A stretch of DNA of 64,000 bases from an uncultured Eubacteriales bacterium (lineage in GTDB: Bacteria > Bacillota > Clostridia > Lachnospirales > Cellulosilyticaceae): assembly GCA_900551325.1 (NCBI GenBank), contig URVM01000006.1, forward strand, positions 62,001 to 126,000. The letters run 5' to 3'. Positions 53,329 to 62,122 of the stretch are shown piece by piece (positions within the stretch are counted from its first letter, which is position 1; every line of letters starts with the position of its first letter). The translations under genes were made by a program, and so were the position numbers. The notes beneath the pieces were generated by a model. It saw only the letters and a program-made list of their open reading frames with translations, had not been told where the DNA came from and did not search any database.

Positions 53329-54840
53329 TTATTTTTTGCGGCTGGCTTCTTTCATTTCAAGGCCTGTTCCGTAATCCAGTTGACGTGGCTCGTATTCTTC
53401 GTTTTCTTTTTGGCGTGTCATAAGGGTATAGGCCCAAGTCGGATGAGTAGCATCTGTGCGCCAAGGTCTGTCTTCCCAATAGTAGCCTCTAAATGGGTCT
53501 CTTGAACGATTCATTTCATCTAGAAGGGCATTATGAAGTTTGTTGCGGATTTCAATATGTGCGGCGCTTTCGATGAGGTTATTAATTTCATAAGGGTCTG
53601 TTTGTGTGTCATAGAGCTCATCTGAAGTAAGGAGATTGATAACTAGTTTGTAGCGTCCATCATAAATAGCGCGTAGAAGTTGCATACCACCGAAGCCGTC
53701 ATGGTCTACTTCGTAGCGGCCGAATTCCATAAAGACGTAATCATTTACACGTTTCCCATCTAAGAGTTGAGGCTTTAGGCTGTTACCCATAAACATTTTA
53801 GGAATAGGGACACCCATAAAATCAAAAATAGTTGGTGCTAAATCTAGGTGTGAAACAGGGTAGTGGTCTACTGCACCACTCTCAAGTTGGTTATGTTTTA
53901 TAATGAGTGGAATATTTGTAATCTCATTATAAGCCGCAGGTCCTTTAGCCCAAAGCCCGTGTTCACCGAAGAAGTTGCCATGATCACTAGTATAGATAAC
54001 CAAGGTATCAGGGGCATAAGTTTCTATAGCTTCTAGTACACGACCGATTTCATCATCTACAAAGCTATTGCAGCCTAAGTAATCTGTTGCTTTTTTAGGT
54101 TGATTAGCTATTTCTAGTGCTTTGTCACTTCGTTTTGTTTCATCTTTATGAAGGCCAGCCCATACTTTTTGATGCTGTGGTTTATTTTCTAAATCATCTA
54201 AATGAGCTGGAGTGACAGGGATTTCATGGTCTTTATGGAGCTGTCCATATCTTTCGGGTGCAAGATATGGGTCATGTGGTTCGTCATAGGATACCACTAA
54301 GAAGAAGTCTTCTTGGTTGTGATTTTTCAAGAAGTCAATAGCACGGTTAGAGCAGCGGTGACCAAAGGTAAAGCTTTCTTCTACACCTGGGTTATGAATA
54401 GTACTAGGCTTTCTAGAGAGTACTCTTTCTTCTGGTGTAAGTTCATCTAAGTAGCAACGCATATCGTACCAATAATTAGGGTCCCATCCTTCTGGACATC
54501 TTCCCATACCAAAATAATCCCCACCATCTAAATGCCATTTGCCTATGTAAGCTGTATGGATACCATGATCCGCTAAACGTTGTCCTACAGTTTGAACGTC
54601 TTGACCTATACCCATAGAGTTGGTCCATCCACCTGTTGAATGAGGGTATTGACCTGTAAATAAACCTGCTCTTGCTGGTTGGCAAACAGGTTGGACACAA
54701 TAAGCTTGTTCAAAGCGTACACCTTGTGATGCTAATGTATCTAAATGAGGTGTGTGCATCTTTTTGTTGCCATAACATCCTACCATATCTTTACGCTGGC
54801 TATCTGTCATAATGAATACTACTTTTCTCGCTAAATGCAT
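53329..54840 (-). CDS. Cys-type sulfatase
   Basis: The 503-residue protein has the N-terminal metal-binding FIMTDSQRKDMVGCYG, the formylglycine site CQPAR within VCQPARAGLFTGQYP, GKWHLDGG, and the late VIYTSDHGNFFGEHGLWAKG. The Cys must be oxidised by an anaerobic sulfatase-maturating enzyme, which is not in the window. There is no signal peptide, so it acts in the cytoplasm or on imported sugars. Near an M60 mucinase and GH101 its substrate could be a sulfated mucin sugar. Confidence 0.92.
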   Translation of the reverse strand: MHLARKVVFIMTDSQRKDMVGCYGNKKMHTPHLDTLASQGVRFEQAYCVQPVCQPARAGLFTGQYPHSTGGWTNSMGIGQDVQTVGQRLADHGIHTAYIGKWHLDGGDYFGMGRCPEGWDPNYWYDMRCYLDELTPEERVLSRKPSTIHNPGVEESFTFGHRCSNRAIDFLKNHNQEDFFLVVSYDEPHDPYLAPERYGQLHKDHEIPVTPAHLDDLENKPQHQKVWAGLHKDETKRSDKALEIANQPKKATDYLGCNSFVDDEIGRVLEAIETYAPDTLVIYTSDHGNFFGEHGLWAKGPAAYNEITNIPLIIKHNQLESGAVDHYPVSHLDLAPTIFDFMGVPIPKMFMGNSLKPQLLDGKRVNDYVFMEFGRYEVDHDGFGGMQLLRAIYDGRYKLVINLLTSDELYDTQTDPYEINNLIESAAHIEIRNKLHNALLDEMNRSRDPFRGYYWEDRPWRTDATHPTWAYTLMTRQKENEEYEPRQLDYGTGLEMKEASRKK

Positions 54841-55110
54841 AGTTCTAACCCCTTTTCTTTTATGAAGTTACTTAATAAGTACGTGATTGTAGTTTGTACT
54901 TATAGTCAATCCCCTAAAGTGAGTTATATGATTCAAGTAAGTTTAAGGATTAGTACTCATTATAACATGATTTAAGTTTAAAATTATGGATAATTATATA
55001 CAATTTGTTGCGATATTTATTATATATTTTGCAAATATAGTAATTGGAATTTTATATAATGTTATATGCATGAAGAATGAAGGAATGTATCAAGCAGATA
55101 TCATCTAGAT
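54841..55110. other. Non-coding interval upstream of the sulfatase gene
   Basis: Holds the sulfatase leader and AT-rich sequence. I see no ORF and no clear promoter pair. Confidence 0.3.
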
Positions 55111-55165
55111 AAACTAAGCAAGCCTACAGAAATATTTATAATATTTCTGTAGGCTTGCTTAGTTT
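55111..55165 (-). terminator. Terminator with 25-bp perfect stem
   Basis: Bases 55111-55135 pair perfectly with 55141-55165 around the loop TTATA. The arm overlaps the stop codon of the deaminase gene at 55164. Confidence 0.9.
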
Positions 55166-56528
55166 ATTGTATCACTTTAAATTTAGTTTCTAAGTGAATG
55201 CCTGCTTTTGACTTGATTTTTTCAGCTTGAACTTTTACTTTTTCTATAAGTTCTTGTTCATCTAATACCATAATCTGGCGTTCTTTCATAAGCCATTTTC
55301 CATCACAGATTGTAGAATCTACATTTTGGCTGCTCATAGCGTAGACAATGTTACCAATTGGGTTATGAAGTGGCAAGCTGTGTAAATCATTTGGATTAAG
55401 GATAATCATATCTGCTTTTTTACCTACTTCTAGGCTTCCAATTTGGTCTTCCATAAGGGCACATTTAGCACCATTTAGAGTTGCCATCTCAAGTATTTGC
55501 TCTGCGTAGAGTACTTCTGGATTTAGGGTACGGCCTTTGTGGATGAGGGAAGTAAGGTACATATCGCGCATCATATCCATACGGTTGTTAGATGGGGCAC
55601 CATCTGTTCCAATAGATACAGGAATGCCTTTGTGAAGCATTTCAGGAATAGATGCAAAGCCAAGTACAACTTTCATAGCAGCGCCTGGGTTGTGAGATAC
55701 TTTTACATCATGAAGTCTAAATAAATCTAGTTCACGATTTGTAAGCCATACAGTATGAACAGCTAGTAAGTTAGGACCTAAAATGCCTAAGCTGTTGAGG
55801 TGTTCTACAGTAGATAATCCTTGGCGTGTTTTAGCAAAGTCGATTTCATCTGGAATTTCAGCAATATGCATGTGAATACCAGTATTATACTGATCTGCAA
55901 GGGCTTTTGTTTTGGTAATTAATTCGTCTGAGTTGTTAAAGATTGTACGAAGGCCAAACCAAATTTTGACACGTTCATTATAAGTATTGTTGTACTTTTC
56001 GAAGAGTTCTACTTGTGCTTGAAGCTCTTCATCACAAGTTTTTTGCCAAGGTTTTGGAAGGCCTTCTCCGTTATCCATAACGGATTTAGTAAGACAAGCA
56101 CGAAGACCAGTTTGGCCAACGGCTTCTACCATGGCATCTACGTATTGACCACCTGCTTCTAGGAAAGTAGTTACACCAGATTTGATCATTTCAATACAGC
56201 AAGCTGTAGAGGAGATGAGAGAATCTTCATAGTCAAAGCTACTTTCATAAGGCCAAACCCTTTCTCTAAGCCATGTGAGAAGAGTCACATCATCAGCAAT
56301 ACCGCGGCCAAGCTGTTGAGATAGGTGAACGTGAGTATTTACAAAGCCTGGCATAAGGATTTTGCCAGCAGCATCATAGATTTCACAGTCTGCATGAAGG
56401 AGAGATTCATCTACTTTCCCAACCGCTTTAATCATATTGTCTTCTATAAGAATACTACCATTTGCATACACTTCACGTTCTTTATTCATAGTAATTAAAT
56501 AACAGTTTTTTATATATAATTGACTCAT
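55164..56528 (-). CDS. Amidohydrolase-family purine deaminase
   Basis: The 454-residue TIM-barrel protein has the first metal motif GFVNTHVHLSQQLGRG, then MHIAEIPDE, AVHTVWLTNRE and the fourth-strand Asp in SIGTDGAPSNN. This belongs to the group with 8-oxoguanine deaminase, SAH/deoxyadenosine deaminase and atrazine chlorohydrolase. The WLRERVWPYE motif fits the purine or SAH deaminase branch. It follows the NCS2 purine permease with a 14-base gap on the same strand, so a purine base is the likeliest substrate. Confidence 0.85.
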   Translation of the reverse strand: MSQLYIKNCYLITMNKEREVYANGSILIEDNMIKAVGKVDESLLHADCEIYDAAGKILMPGFVNTHVHLSQQLGRGIADDVTLLTWLRERVWPYESSFDYEDSLISSTACCIEMIKSGVTTFLEAGGQYVDAMVEAVGQTGLRACLTKSVMDNGEGLPKPWQKTCDEELQAQVELFEKYNNTYNERVKIWFGLRTIFNNSDELITKTKALADQYNTGIHMHIAEIPDEIDFAKTRQGLSTVEHLNSLGILGPNLLAVHTVWLTNRELDLFRLHDVKVSHNPGAAMKVVLGFASIPEMLHKGIPVSIGTDGAPSNNRMDMMRDMYLTSLIHKGRTLNPEVLYAEQILEMATLNGAKCALMEDQIGSLEVGKKADMIILNPNDLHSLPLHNPIGNIVYAMSSQNVDSTICDGKWLMKERQIMVLDEQELIEKVKVQAEKIKSKAGIHLETKFKVIQ

Positions 56529-56542
56529 AGTTACGCTCCTTT

Positions 56543-57832
56543 TTAACTAAGTACTAAATTTAAGACAGATAAGGCACCGATAATCCAAAGGGTTAAGCTA
56601 ATTTTATCTGTTTCTTTTACGACAACGTGCATAATGATATAAGAGATAAAGCCAAAGCATAGACCGATACTAATGCTATATGTAAGAGGCATAAGTAAAA
56701 CAGTAATAAAGGCACTTACAGCAATTTTACTATCGTTAAAATCAATTTGACGAATGCTAGAAAACATAAATACACCAACCATTACAAGTGCAGGTGATGC
56801 GGCGTAAGTTGGTACCACAGATAAAAGTGGTGTAAATAAAAGAGTAACTAAAAATAAGAGTGCAGTCACCACAGATGCAAGACCAGTACGTGCACCTGCT
56901 GCAATACCAGCTGCTGATTCACCAAAAGTTGTTACTGTACTTGTCCCAAGTAAAGAACCAATTAATGTGGAAGTTACGTCTGCATAAAGCATTCTAGATA
57001 AACCTTTAATGTTACCCTCTTTATCTTCTAGTCCCATTTGCTTACAACAACTAATAAGAAAAGCTAATGAGTCAAACATATCAATAAACATAAAAGAGAA
57101 AATAGGTCCGATTAAAGAAAATTTAAGAGCACCTAATATATCTAATTTAAAAGCAATAGGTTCAATGCTTGGTGGTGCAGAAATAATAGCAGATGGAAGT
57201 TCCACCAAACCAAGAGTTATAGAAAGGATCGTTGTAATCACAATACTGATTAAGATACCACCCTTTACCTTCTTTACTTCAAAGATGCCCATAAGGACAA
57301 GTCCTAGTAAAGCAATTAAAACAGTTGGATTAAAATCTGCAAGGGCTACAAGTGTATCTGGATCACCTACAATAACACCCATTCCTTTAAGACCAACAAA
57401 AGATAAAAACAAACCAATACCTGCTGCAGAAGCGATGCTTAGTTCCTTTGGAATAGCCTCTGCTATATATTTACGTACGCCACTTACGGCTAAAATTAAG
57501 AAAATAAGTCCCGAAATAAATACAACCCCTAGTGCTTGGGTCCAATGAATACCTTCACCAATAACTAGTGAATAAGTAAAGAAAGCATTAAGTCCCATAC
57601 CAGGTGCTAGTGCAAAAGGCGCATTGGCTAAAAGTGCAAAGATTAAAGTACCAATAGCTGTAGCTAAAATAGTAACAGTGATTAAAGCACCTTTATCCAT
57701 ACCTGCATCAGACAAAATGGCTGGATTAACAAAGACAATATACGCCATTGTAAGGAAAGTAGTGATCCCGCCAAGTACTTCTGTTTTAATATTCGAGCCA
57801 CGACTTGTGTAGTTAAAGTATTTGTCCAACAT
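56543..57832 (-). CDS. NCS2/AzgA-type purine permease
   Basis: I start the gene at ATG 57832, which has GGAGG 8 bases upstream, giving 429 residues (upstream codons to 57895 lack a site). The sequence is that of AzgA-like adenine/guanine/hypoxanthine permeases: TEVLGGITTFLTMAYIVFVNPAIL at the start, FALAPGMGLNAFFTY and TFGESAAGIAAGARTGL. About 12-14 membrane segments. It is co-transcribed with the deaminase gene and carries a PurR-type operator upstream. Confidence 0.92.
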   Translation of the reverse strand: MLDKYFNYTSRGSNIKTEVLGGITTFLTMAYIVFVNPAILSDAGMDKGALITVTILATAIGTLIFALLANAPFALAPGMGLNAFFTYSLVIGEGIHWTQALGVVFISGLIFLILAVSGVRKYIAEAIPKELSIASAAGIGLFLSFVGLKGMGVIVGDPDTLVALADFNPTVLIALLGLVLMGIFEVKKVKGGILISIVITTILSITLGLVELPSAIISAPPSIEPIAFKLDILGALKFSLIGPIFSFMFIDMFDSLAFLISCCKQMGLEDKEGNIKGLSRMLYADVTSTLIGSLLGTSTVTTFGESAAGIAAGARTGLASVVTALLFLVTLLFTPLLSVVPTYAASPALVMVGVFMFSSIRQIDFNDSKIAVSAFITVLLMPLTYSISIGLCFGFISYIIMHVVVKETDKISLTLWIIGALSVLNLVLS

Positions 57833-57879
57833 GATATGACCTCCAAGATGAAAAATTAATAGGGTTAGTATAAAATAAA

Positions 57880-57918
57880 ATAGAACATTTTTCAAGTTTT
57901 TTTATTTAATGTTCGGAG
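57880..57918 (-). promoter_or_regulatory. PurR-type operator (two inverted PurBoxes)
   Basis: AGAACATT at 57882-57889 and AATGTTCGG at 57908-57916 form an inverted pair. On the minus strand the first box reads CCGAACATT, the core of the Firmicutes PurBox, and a TATAAT lies just upstream of it (about 57926-57931). This fits control of the purine permease and deaminase operon by PurR. Confidence 0.7.
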
Positions 57919-58069
57919 TATGTATTATAACCTTTAGGTTTAATTATTGTTAGAAAATTTTAGTGAAATATAAAGTGTGAAATAAATTATACGGTTAATT
58001 ATCATCTTATACAGTATTTATTTTGAGGATTTAGTTATTATGTTAGGACTGTAAAACATTTTAAAAGTC
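57919..58069. other. Intergenic region between divergent operons
   Basis: AT-rich; apart from the permease -10 on the minus strand and the GH101 promoter further on, I see nothing in it. Confidence 0.4.
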
Positions 58070-58097
58070 TTGTATTACAAAGAGATAATGCTATACT
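58070..58097 (+). promoter_or_regulatory. Sigma-A-like promoter of the GH101 gene
   Basis: TTGTAT (58070), a 16-bp spacer and TATACT (58092-58097), 60 bases upstream of the start. Confidence 0.55.
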
Positions 58098-58160
58098 ATA
58101 ATTGTAGATAAAATTTAGTAAAAATTATACATTACATGGGTTAAAACTAGGGGGATTGCA

Positions 58161-61100
58161 ATGAAATATGCTGCCGATTTAAGTAAGAAGGATGTTTCGT
58201 ATTGGATAAAGACAAGTGAAAGTACGGGAGATATTGAAGCTAAATTACAAAGAGAATTCAACAGACTATATATGAAAGGGAAGTTATTATGTGTAGATGA
58301 GGCTTGCCCAGTATTTGAGAGTTACTTTGTAGATGTTTCTTTAAGAATCACTAAAAAGGGTCAGCATGTAGGTGTAGTCCTTGCATATAAAGATGACAAT
58401 CAATGGATTTGGATAGGACATAAGGCGGATGGTAAATGGGGATATAAAGGTGCGAATGGTACAGAAGTCTTTGGGTTTCTAGGACCTACACTAAAAGAAG
58501 GTAGAACCTATAATCTCAAAGTAAAATACGACCAACAAGAAATCACCCTTTGGGTAAATGGACAACTGATTTTTAAAGAAAACATACAAACAGATTATAG
58601 CTGTACTGGAAAAGTAGGGCTTATGTCTTGGCACGAAGAAAATCAGATTCTAGTAAATGATCTGTATTGCCAGGAGGTAGAGAAGATAGTCTACACACCA
58701 CAAGAACCTGTTTTAACTACTATACATTCAGAAAAGATGGTAGTTGAAATAGATGAGACATTCCCAAGAGTAGTGAGCTATACGCTCAGTCCAAGTGGTG
58801 TTCTACTCTATGGTCAAGAAGATGTGTTAAGCCAGATTAAAATCAATAGTGATACATATATTCCACAAGTTACATTTAAGAAAGTATCTTCTAATGAAGC
58901 TTGCTATAGTTTAAAAGTGCCAGAGATTCAGGTAGAGCTTAGTATAGGTATGCAAGTAGTAGGGAATGTCCTAGATTTTAAGGTAACGCATATAGAAGAA
59001 ACAGGGGATATCCTAGTAAAGACTTTAGAAATTCCTAGTCATAGTCTGATCTCAGTAAGGTCTAACCAAGATAACCCACAAGTTACAGCTACAAAGTTAT
59101 GGGGGATTTTGACTGCTACAGATGAATATCATACACTTCATGAAATGAAAGAGCATGGTATACCAACAGAAAAGACCATGGTATTTATCAATACAGATAC
59201 AGTAGCTGCCAGCATAGAAAACAATGTCTTATATAAGGAAAAGAGAGTCCTTTATGAGGCAGTGACAAAAGAAGAGTACAAAAAATGTGGCGTATGGAAT
59301 GGTGTATGGACTTATAGAGAGATAGATGAAGAAGTTTGTGAACTACCTTGGTGCAAAGTAGTGCTTTCAGGGGATGAAAACGGGGATGGTAAAGTAGACT
59401 GGCAAGATGCTGCCATTGGGTATAGAAAACATATGGTACTACCTTTTGGTCATGAGATAGCAAGAAGTCATGTATCACATATAGCTATGGATTTTGCAAG
59501 TCTTGCTCAGTATCCTTTCCTTCGTATATTAGACAATATTAAGAAATACCATCATTATACAGATGGTTTTGGGCAAATGGTTTTAGTGAAAGGGCATGCA
59601 GCAGAAGGTCATGATAGTGCCCACCCTGATTATGGCGGACATTTTAACCAAAGAGCAGGTGGTATAAAGGATTTTAACCAACTAGTAGAAGGTGCCCATG
59701 GGTACAATGCAAAGGTTGGTGTACATATTAATGCTACAGAGTATCATCCAGAGGCTCATGGATATAACCCTGATATACTCAAGAAAGATGCAGAAGATGG
59801 TTGGGCGTGGCTAGATACTTCTCATTATGTAGATAGAAAGAAAGACATTGTAAGTGGTGAGCTTTATAGAAGATTAGAAGGCTTAAAATCAGATGCACCA
59901 GGTCTTGATTGGGTCTATGTAGATGTATATATGGAGAAGAATGCTTGGAATGAGTATAAATTAGCATCTAAAATCAACGACCTAGGCCTTGCTTTAGGAA
60001 CAGAGTGGCCAGGGCCTATGGATAAGTGGGTTGTATGGAATCACTGGCAAGATATAGGTTACGATACAACAGGTGATGGCTTAACCAGTAAGATTATACG
60101 TTTTGTAAGTAATCAAGTAAAAGATGCTTTCCCTCACCATCCACTCCTTAAATCCAATGATAATAAAGGCTTTATGGGATGGGAAGGTGACTTACCAAGA
60201 GAGAAGGACTTACTTTATGCCATTGAAAAGTTCTTTACTTGGTCACTACCATGTAAGTATATGCAACACTTCCCTATACAAAGCTGGGCCAAAGACAAGG
60301 TACAGTTTGAAGGTGGTGTAAGTGTTATAGGAGAAGGTGAAATAGAGGTTATCAAGAAAGTAGCTGATGAAGAAGGAGTCTATAGTAAGCAAAAAGTGAA
60401 GATGCCTCAATTTACTAAGCTATACAAAGACGGAAAGCTCATCTATAGTGGAGAAAATGTACAGCATACCGGTGAGCGCATTCAAGAAAGAAATAATAAG
60501 CTTATATCTAATAATAACTTAGTATTTATCCCTTGGAATCCACTCACAGAAGAGAAGATTTATCATTGGAATGACTTAGGTGGTACATCTACTTGGGATT
60601 TACCTGAAAGCTGGACCAATCTAAAGTGTATCAAACTTTACAAGCTTACAAGTACAGGAAGAACCTTTGTAAGAGAATTAGAGATAGTAGATGGAAGGGT
60701 AACTTTAGCGGTTCTCCCTAAGACACCTTATGTTCTTTATAAGGAAGAATCAGTAGGTGAAGAGACTCTATGGGGTCAGTATAGCCTGGTGAAAGATATG
60801 AGCTTTGATAGTGGCGTATTTGATGTATGGCAAAGATCATCTAAGAGTTTAGAAGTAGATCATATTCAAATGGTCATGGAAGAGGAAGTTGGTAAAGGTA
60901 GAGGTTATAATTATCTACTCATTAAAGGTAGTCAAGGTGCCCAAGGTATGGTGGAGCAAAAGATAGAAGGGCTTACCCCAGGAAAAACGTACACTGCTTC
61001 TGTATGGGTGGAAGTATTTAAGGGAAGAAAAGCTATCCTTGGTATTAAGGATTATGGTGGTCCTCATGTAACAAACTATGTAGATGTAACAGATGTACCA

Positions 61101-62081
61101 AACTATAATGTGAACTCAGAAAAGCATCTCACACATTTCCAAAGAATAAAGGTTCAATTTACTATGCCACAAGGTGAGAGTAGCGCCATACTTTATTTAG
61201 AGGCAGAAGTAGGAAGGCCTGATAGCTATGTGAAGTTTGATGATGTACGACTTGTAGAAACAGAAGCTACATATAAGGACACACACTATTTCCATGAAGA
61301 CTTTGAACATGTAGATGAAGGATGGGGACCTTTTGTTTATGCCTATGATGGATTTTGTCAAACTCACCTAAGTGAGAGCAATCTACCTTATACAAAAGAT
61401 GTTATAGAAGGAAAATTCTCTTTGAAGACAAAAGATGAGGAATATGCAGGAGAAATCTACCGTACTGTACCGGGTCTACTACGATTTGAAAAGGGCAAAA
61501 AGTACAAAGTAAGCATGGACTATATGGCATACAATGAATACGGCAAGACCAAAGACTATCAGTATAAGTTAGTTTTAAGAAGTAAGGAACATGGAGAAGT
61601 AGATACACTATCTGAATACAGCTTATTAAGCACAAAGACTAATGATACACCAAATGGTCCTGTAGAAGTGGCACATATGGAGTGGACTATAGAAACAGGT
61701 GCTTATAAAGAAGCCTACTTAGCAGTGGTTAAGGACAATAAAGAACAAGGGATACTAGTTATTGATAATCTAATCATTAATGAGTATGAAGGAGACATAG
61801 TCCATCCAGAACAACCGACAAGTTACTGTGGTGTACAACCTATTGAAGAAGGTATAGTAAAGACAACTATAGGTCGTATACCTAAATTGCCAGAGTTTAT
61901 AAAGGTAAAGACTTATACAAATGAGGTATTATGTGTTCCTGTAGTTTGGGAGTATGTATCACCAACCAAGTATAAAGAAGCAGGTACCTTTAATGTAAAG
62001 GGCAAGTTGCTAGGAATAAATCAAGAAGTACAGACAAAAGTAGAAGTGGAAGAAGCAAAGAAAAATCTAGAGTGGATGTAG
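58161..62081 (+). CDS. GH101 endo-alpha-N-acetylgalactosaminidase without signal peptide
   Basis: The 1306-residue protein has an N-terminal LamG-like module (residues about 20-175), a beta-sandwich, the GH101 catalytic barrel (about 430-730), galactose-binding-like modules and a C-terminal Ig-like (Big_4-type) domain. In the barrel, HVSHIAMDFASLAQYPFLR, DWVYVDVYMEKN (nucleophile Asp about 587) and LGTEWPGPMDKW (acid/base Glu about 615) match the family. GH101 enzymes release Gal-GalNAc from core-1 mucin glycans. Known ones are usually exported; here the N-terminus (MKYAADLSKKDVSYW) has no signal peptide, so it may act on imported glycopeptides. GGGGG precedes ATG. Confidence 0.9.
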   Translation: MKYAADLSKKDVSYWIKTSESTGDIEAKLQREFNRLYMKGKLLCVDEACPVFESYFVDVSLRITKKGQHVGVVLAYKDDNQWIWIGHKADGKWGYKGANGTEVFGFLGPTLKEGRTYNLKVKYDQQEITLWVNGQLIFKENIQTDYSCTGKVGLMSWHEENQILVNDLYCQEVEKIVYTPQEPVLTTIHSEKMVVEIDETFPRVVSYTLSPSGVLLYGQEDVLSQIKINSDTYIPQVTFKKVSSNEACYSLKVPEIQVELSIGMQVVGNVLDFKVTHIEETGDILVKTLEIPSHSLISVRSNQDNPQVTATKLWGILTATDEYHTLHEMKEHGIPTEKTMVFINTDTVAASIENNVLYKEKRVLYEAVTKEEYKKCGVWNGVWTYREIDEEVCELPWCKVVLSGDENGDGKVDWQDAAIGYRKHMVLPFGHEIARSHVSHIAMDFASLAQYPFLRILDNIKKYHHYTDGFGQMVLVKGHAAEGHDSAHPDYGGHFNQRAGGIKDFNQLVEGAHGYNAKVGVHINATEYHPEAHGYNPDILKKDAEDGWAWLDTSHYVDRKKDIVSGELYRRLEGLKSDAPGLDWVYVDVYMEKNAWNEYKLASKINDLGLALGTEWPGPMDKWVVWNHWQDIGYDTTGDGLTSKIIRFVSNQVKDAFPHHPLLKSNDNKGFMGWEGDLPREKDLLYAIEKFFTWSLPCKYMQHFPIQSWAKDKVQFEGGVSVIGEGEIEVIKKVADEEGVYSKQKVKMPQFTKLYKDGKLIYSGENVQHTGERIQERNNKLISNNNLVFIPWNPLTEEKIYHWNDLGGTSTWDLPESWTNLKCIKLYKLTSTGRTFVRELEIVDGRVTLAVLPKTPYVLYKEESVGEETLWGQYSLVKDMSFDSGVFDVWQRSSKSLEVDHIQMVMEEEVGKGRGYNYLLIKGSQGAQGMVEQKIEGLTPGKTYTASVWVEVFKGRKAILGIKDYGGPHVTNYVDVTDVPNYNVNSEKHLTHFQRIKVQFTMPQGESSAILYLEAEVGRPDSYVKFDDVRLVETEATYKDTHYFHEDFEHVDEGWGPFVYAYDGFCQTHLSESNLPYTKDVIEGKFSLKTKDEEYAGEIYRTVPGLLRFEKGKKYKVSMDYMAYNEYGKTKDYQYKLVLRSKEHGEVDTLSEYSLLSTKTNDTPNGPVEVAHMEWTIETGAYKEAYLAVVKDNKEQGILVIDNLIINEYEGDIVHPEQPTSYCGVQPIEEGIVKTTIGRIPKLPEFIKVKTYTNEVLCVPVVWEYVSPTKYKEAGTFNVKGKLLGINQEVQTKVEVEEAKKNLEWM

Positions 62082-62122
62082 TAGGTAGGTAAAAGGTTGA
62101 TAAAAGATAAGGAGTTAAGGCC

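Noticed and set aside
57833..58160. Purine riboswitch upstream of the permease
   Set aside because: The conserved purine aptamer core is absent on the minus strand; a PurBox pair is present instead.
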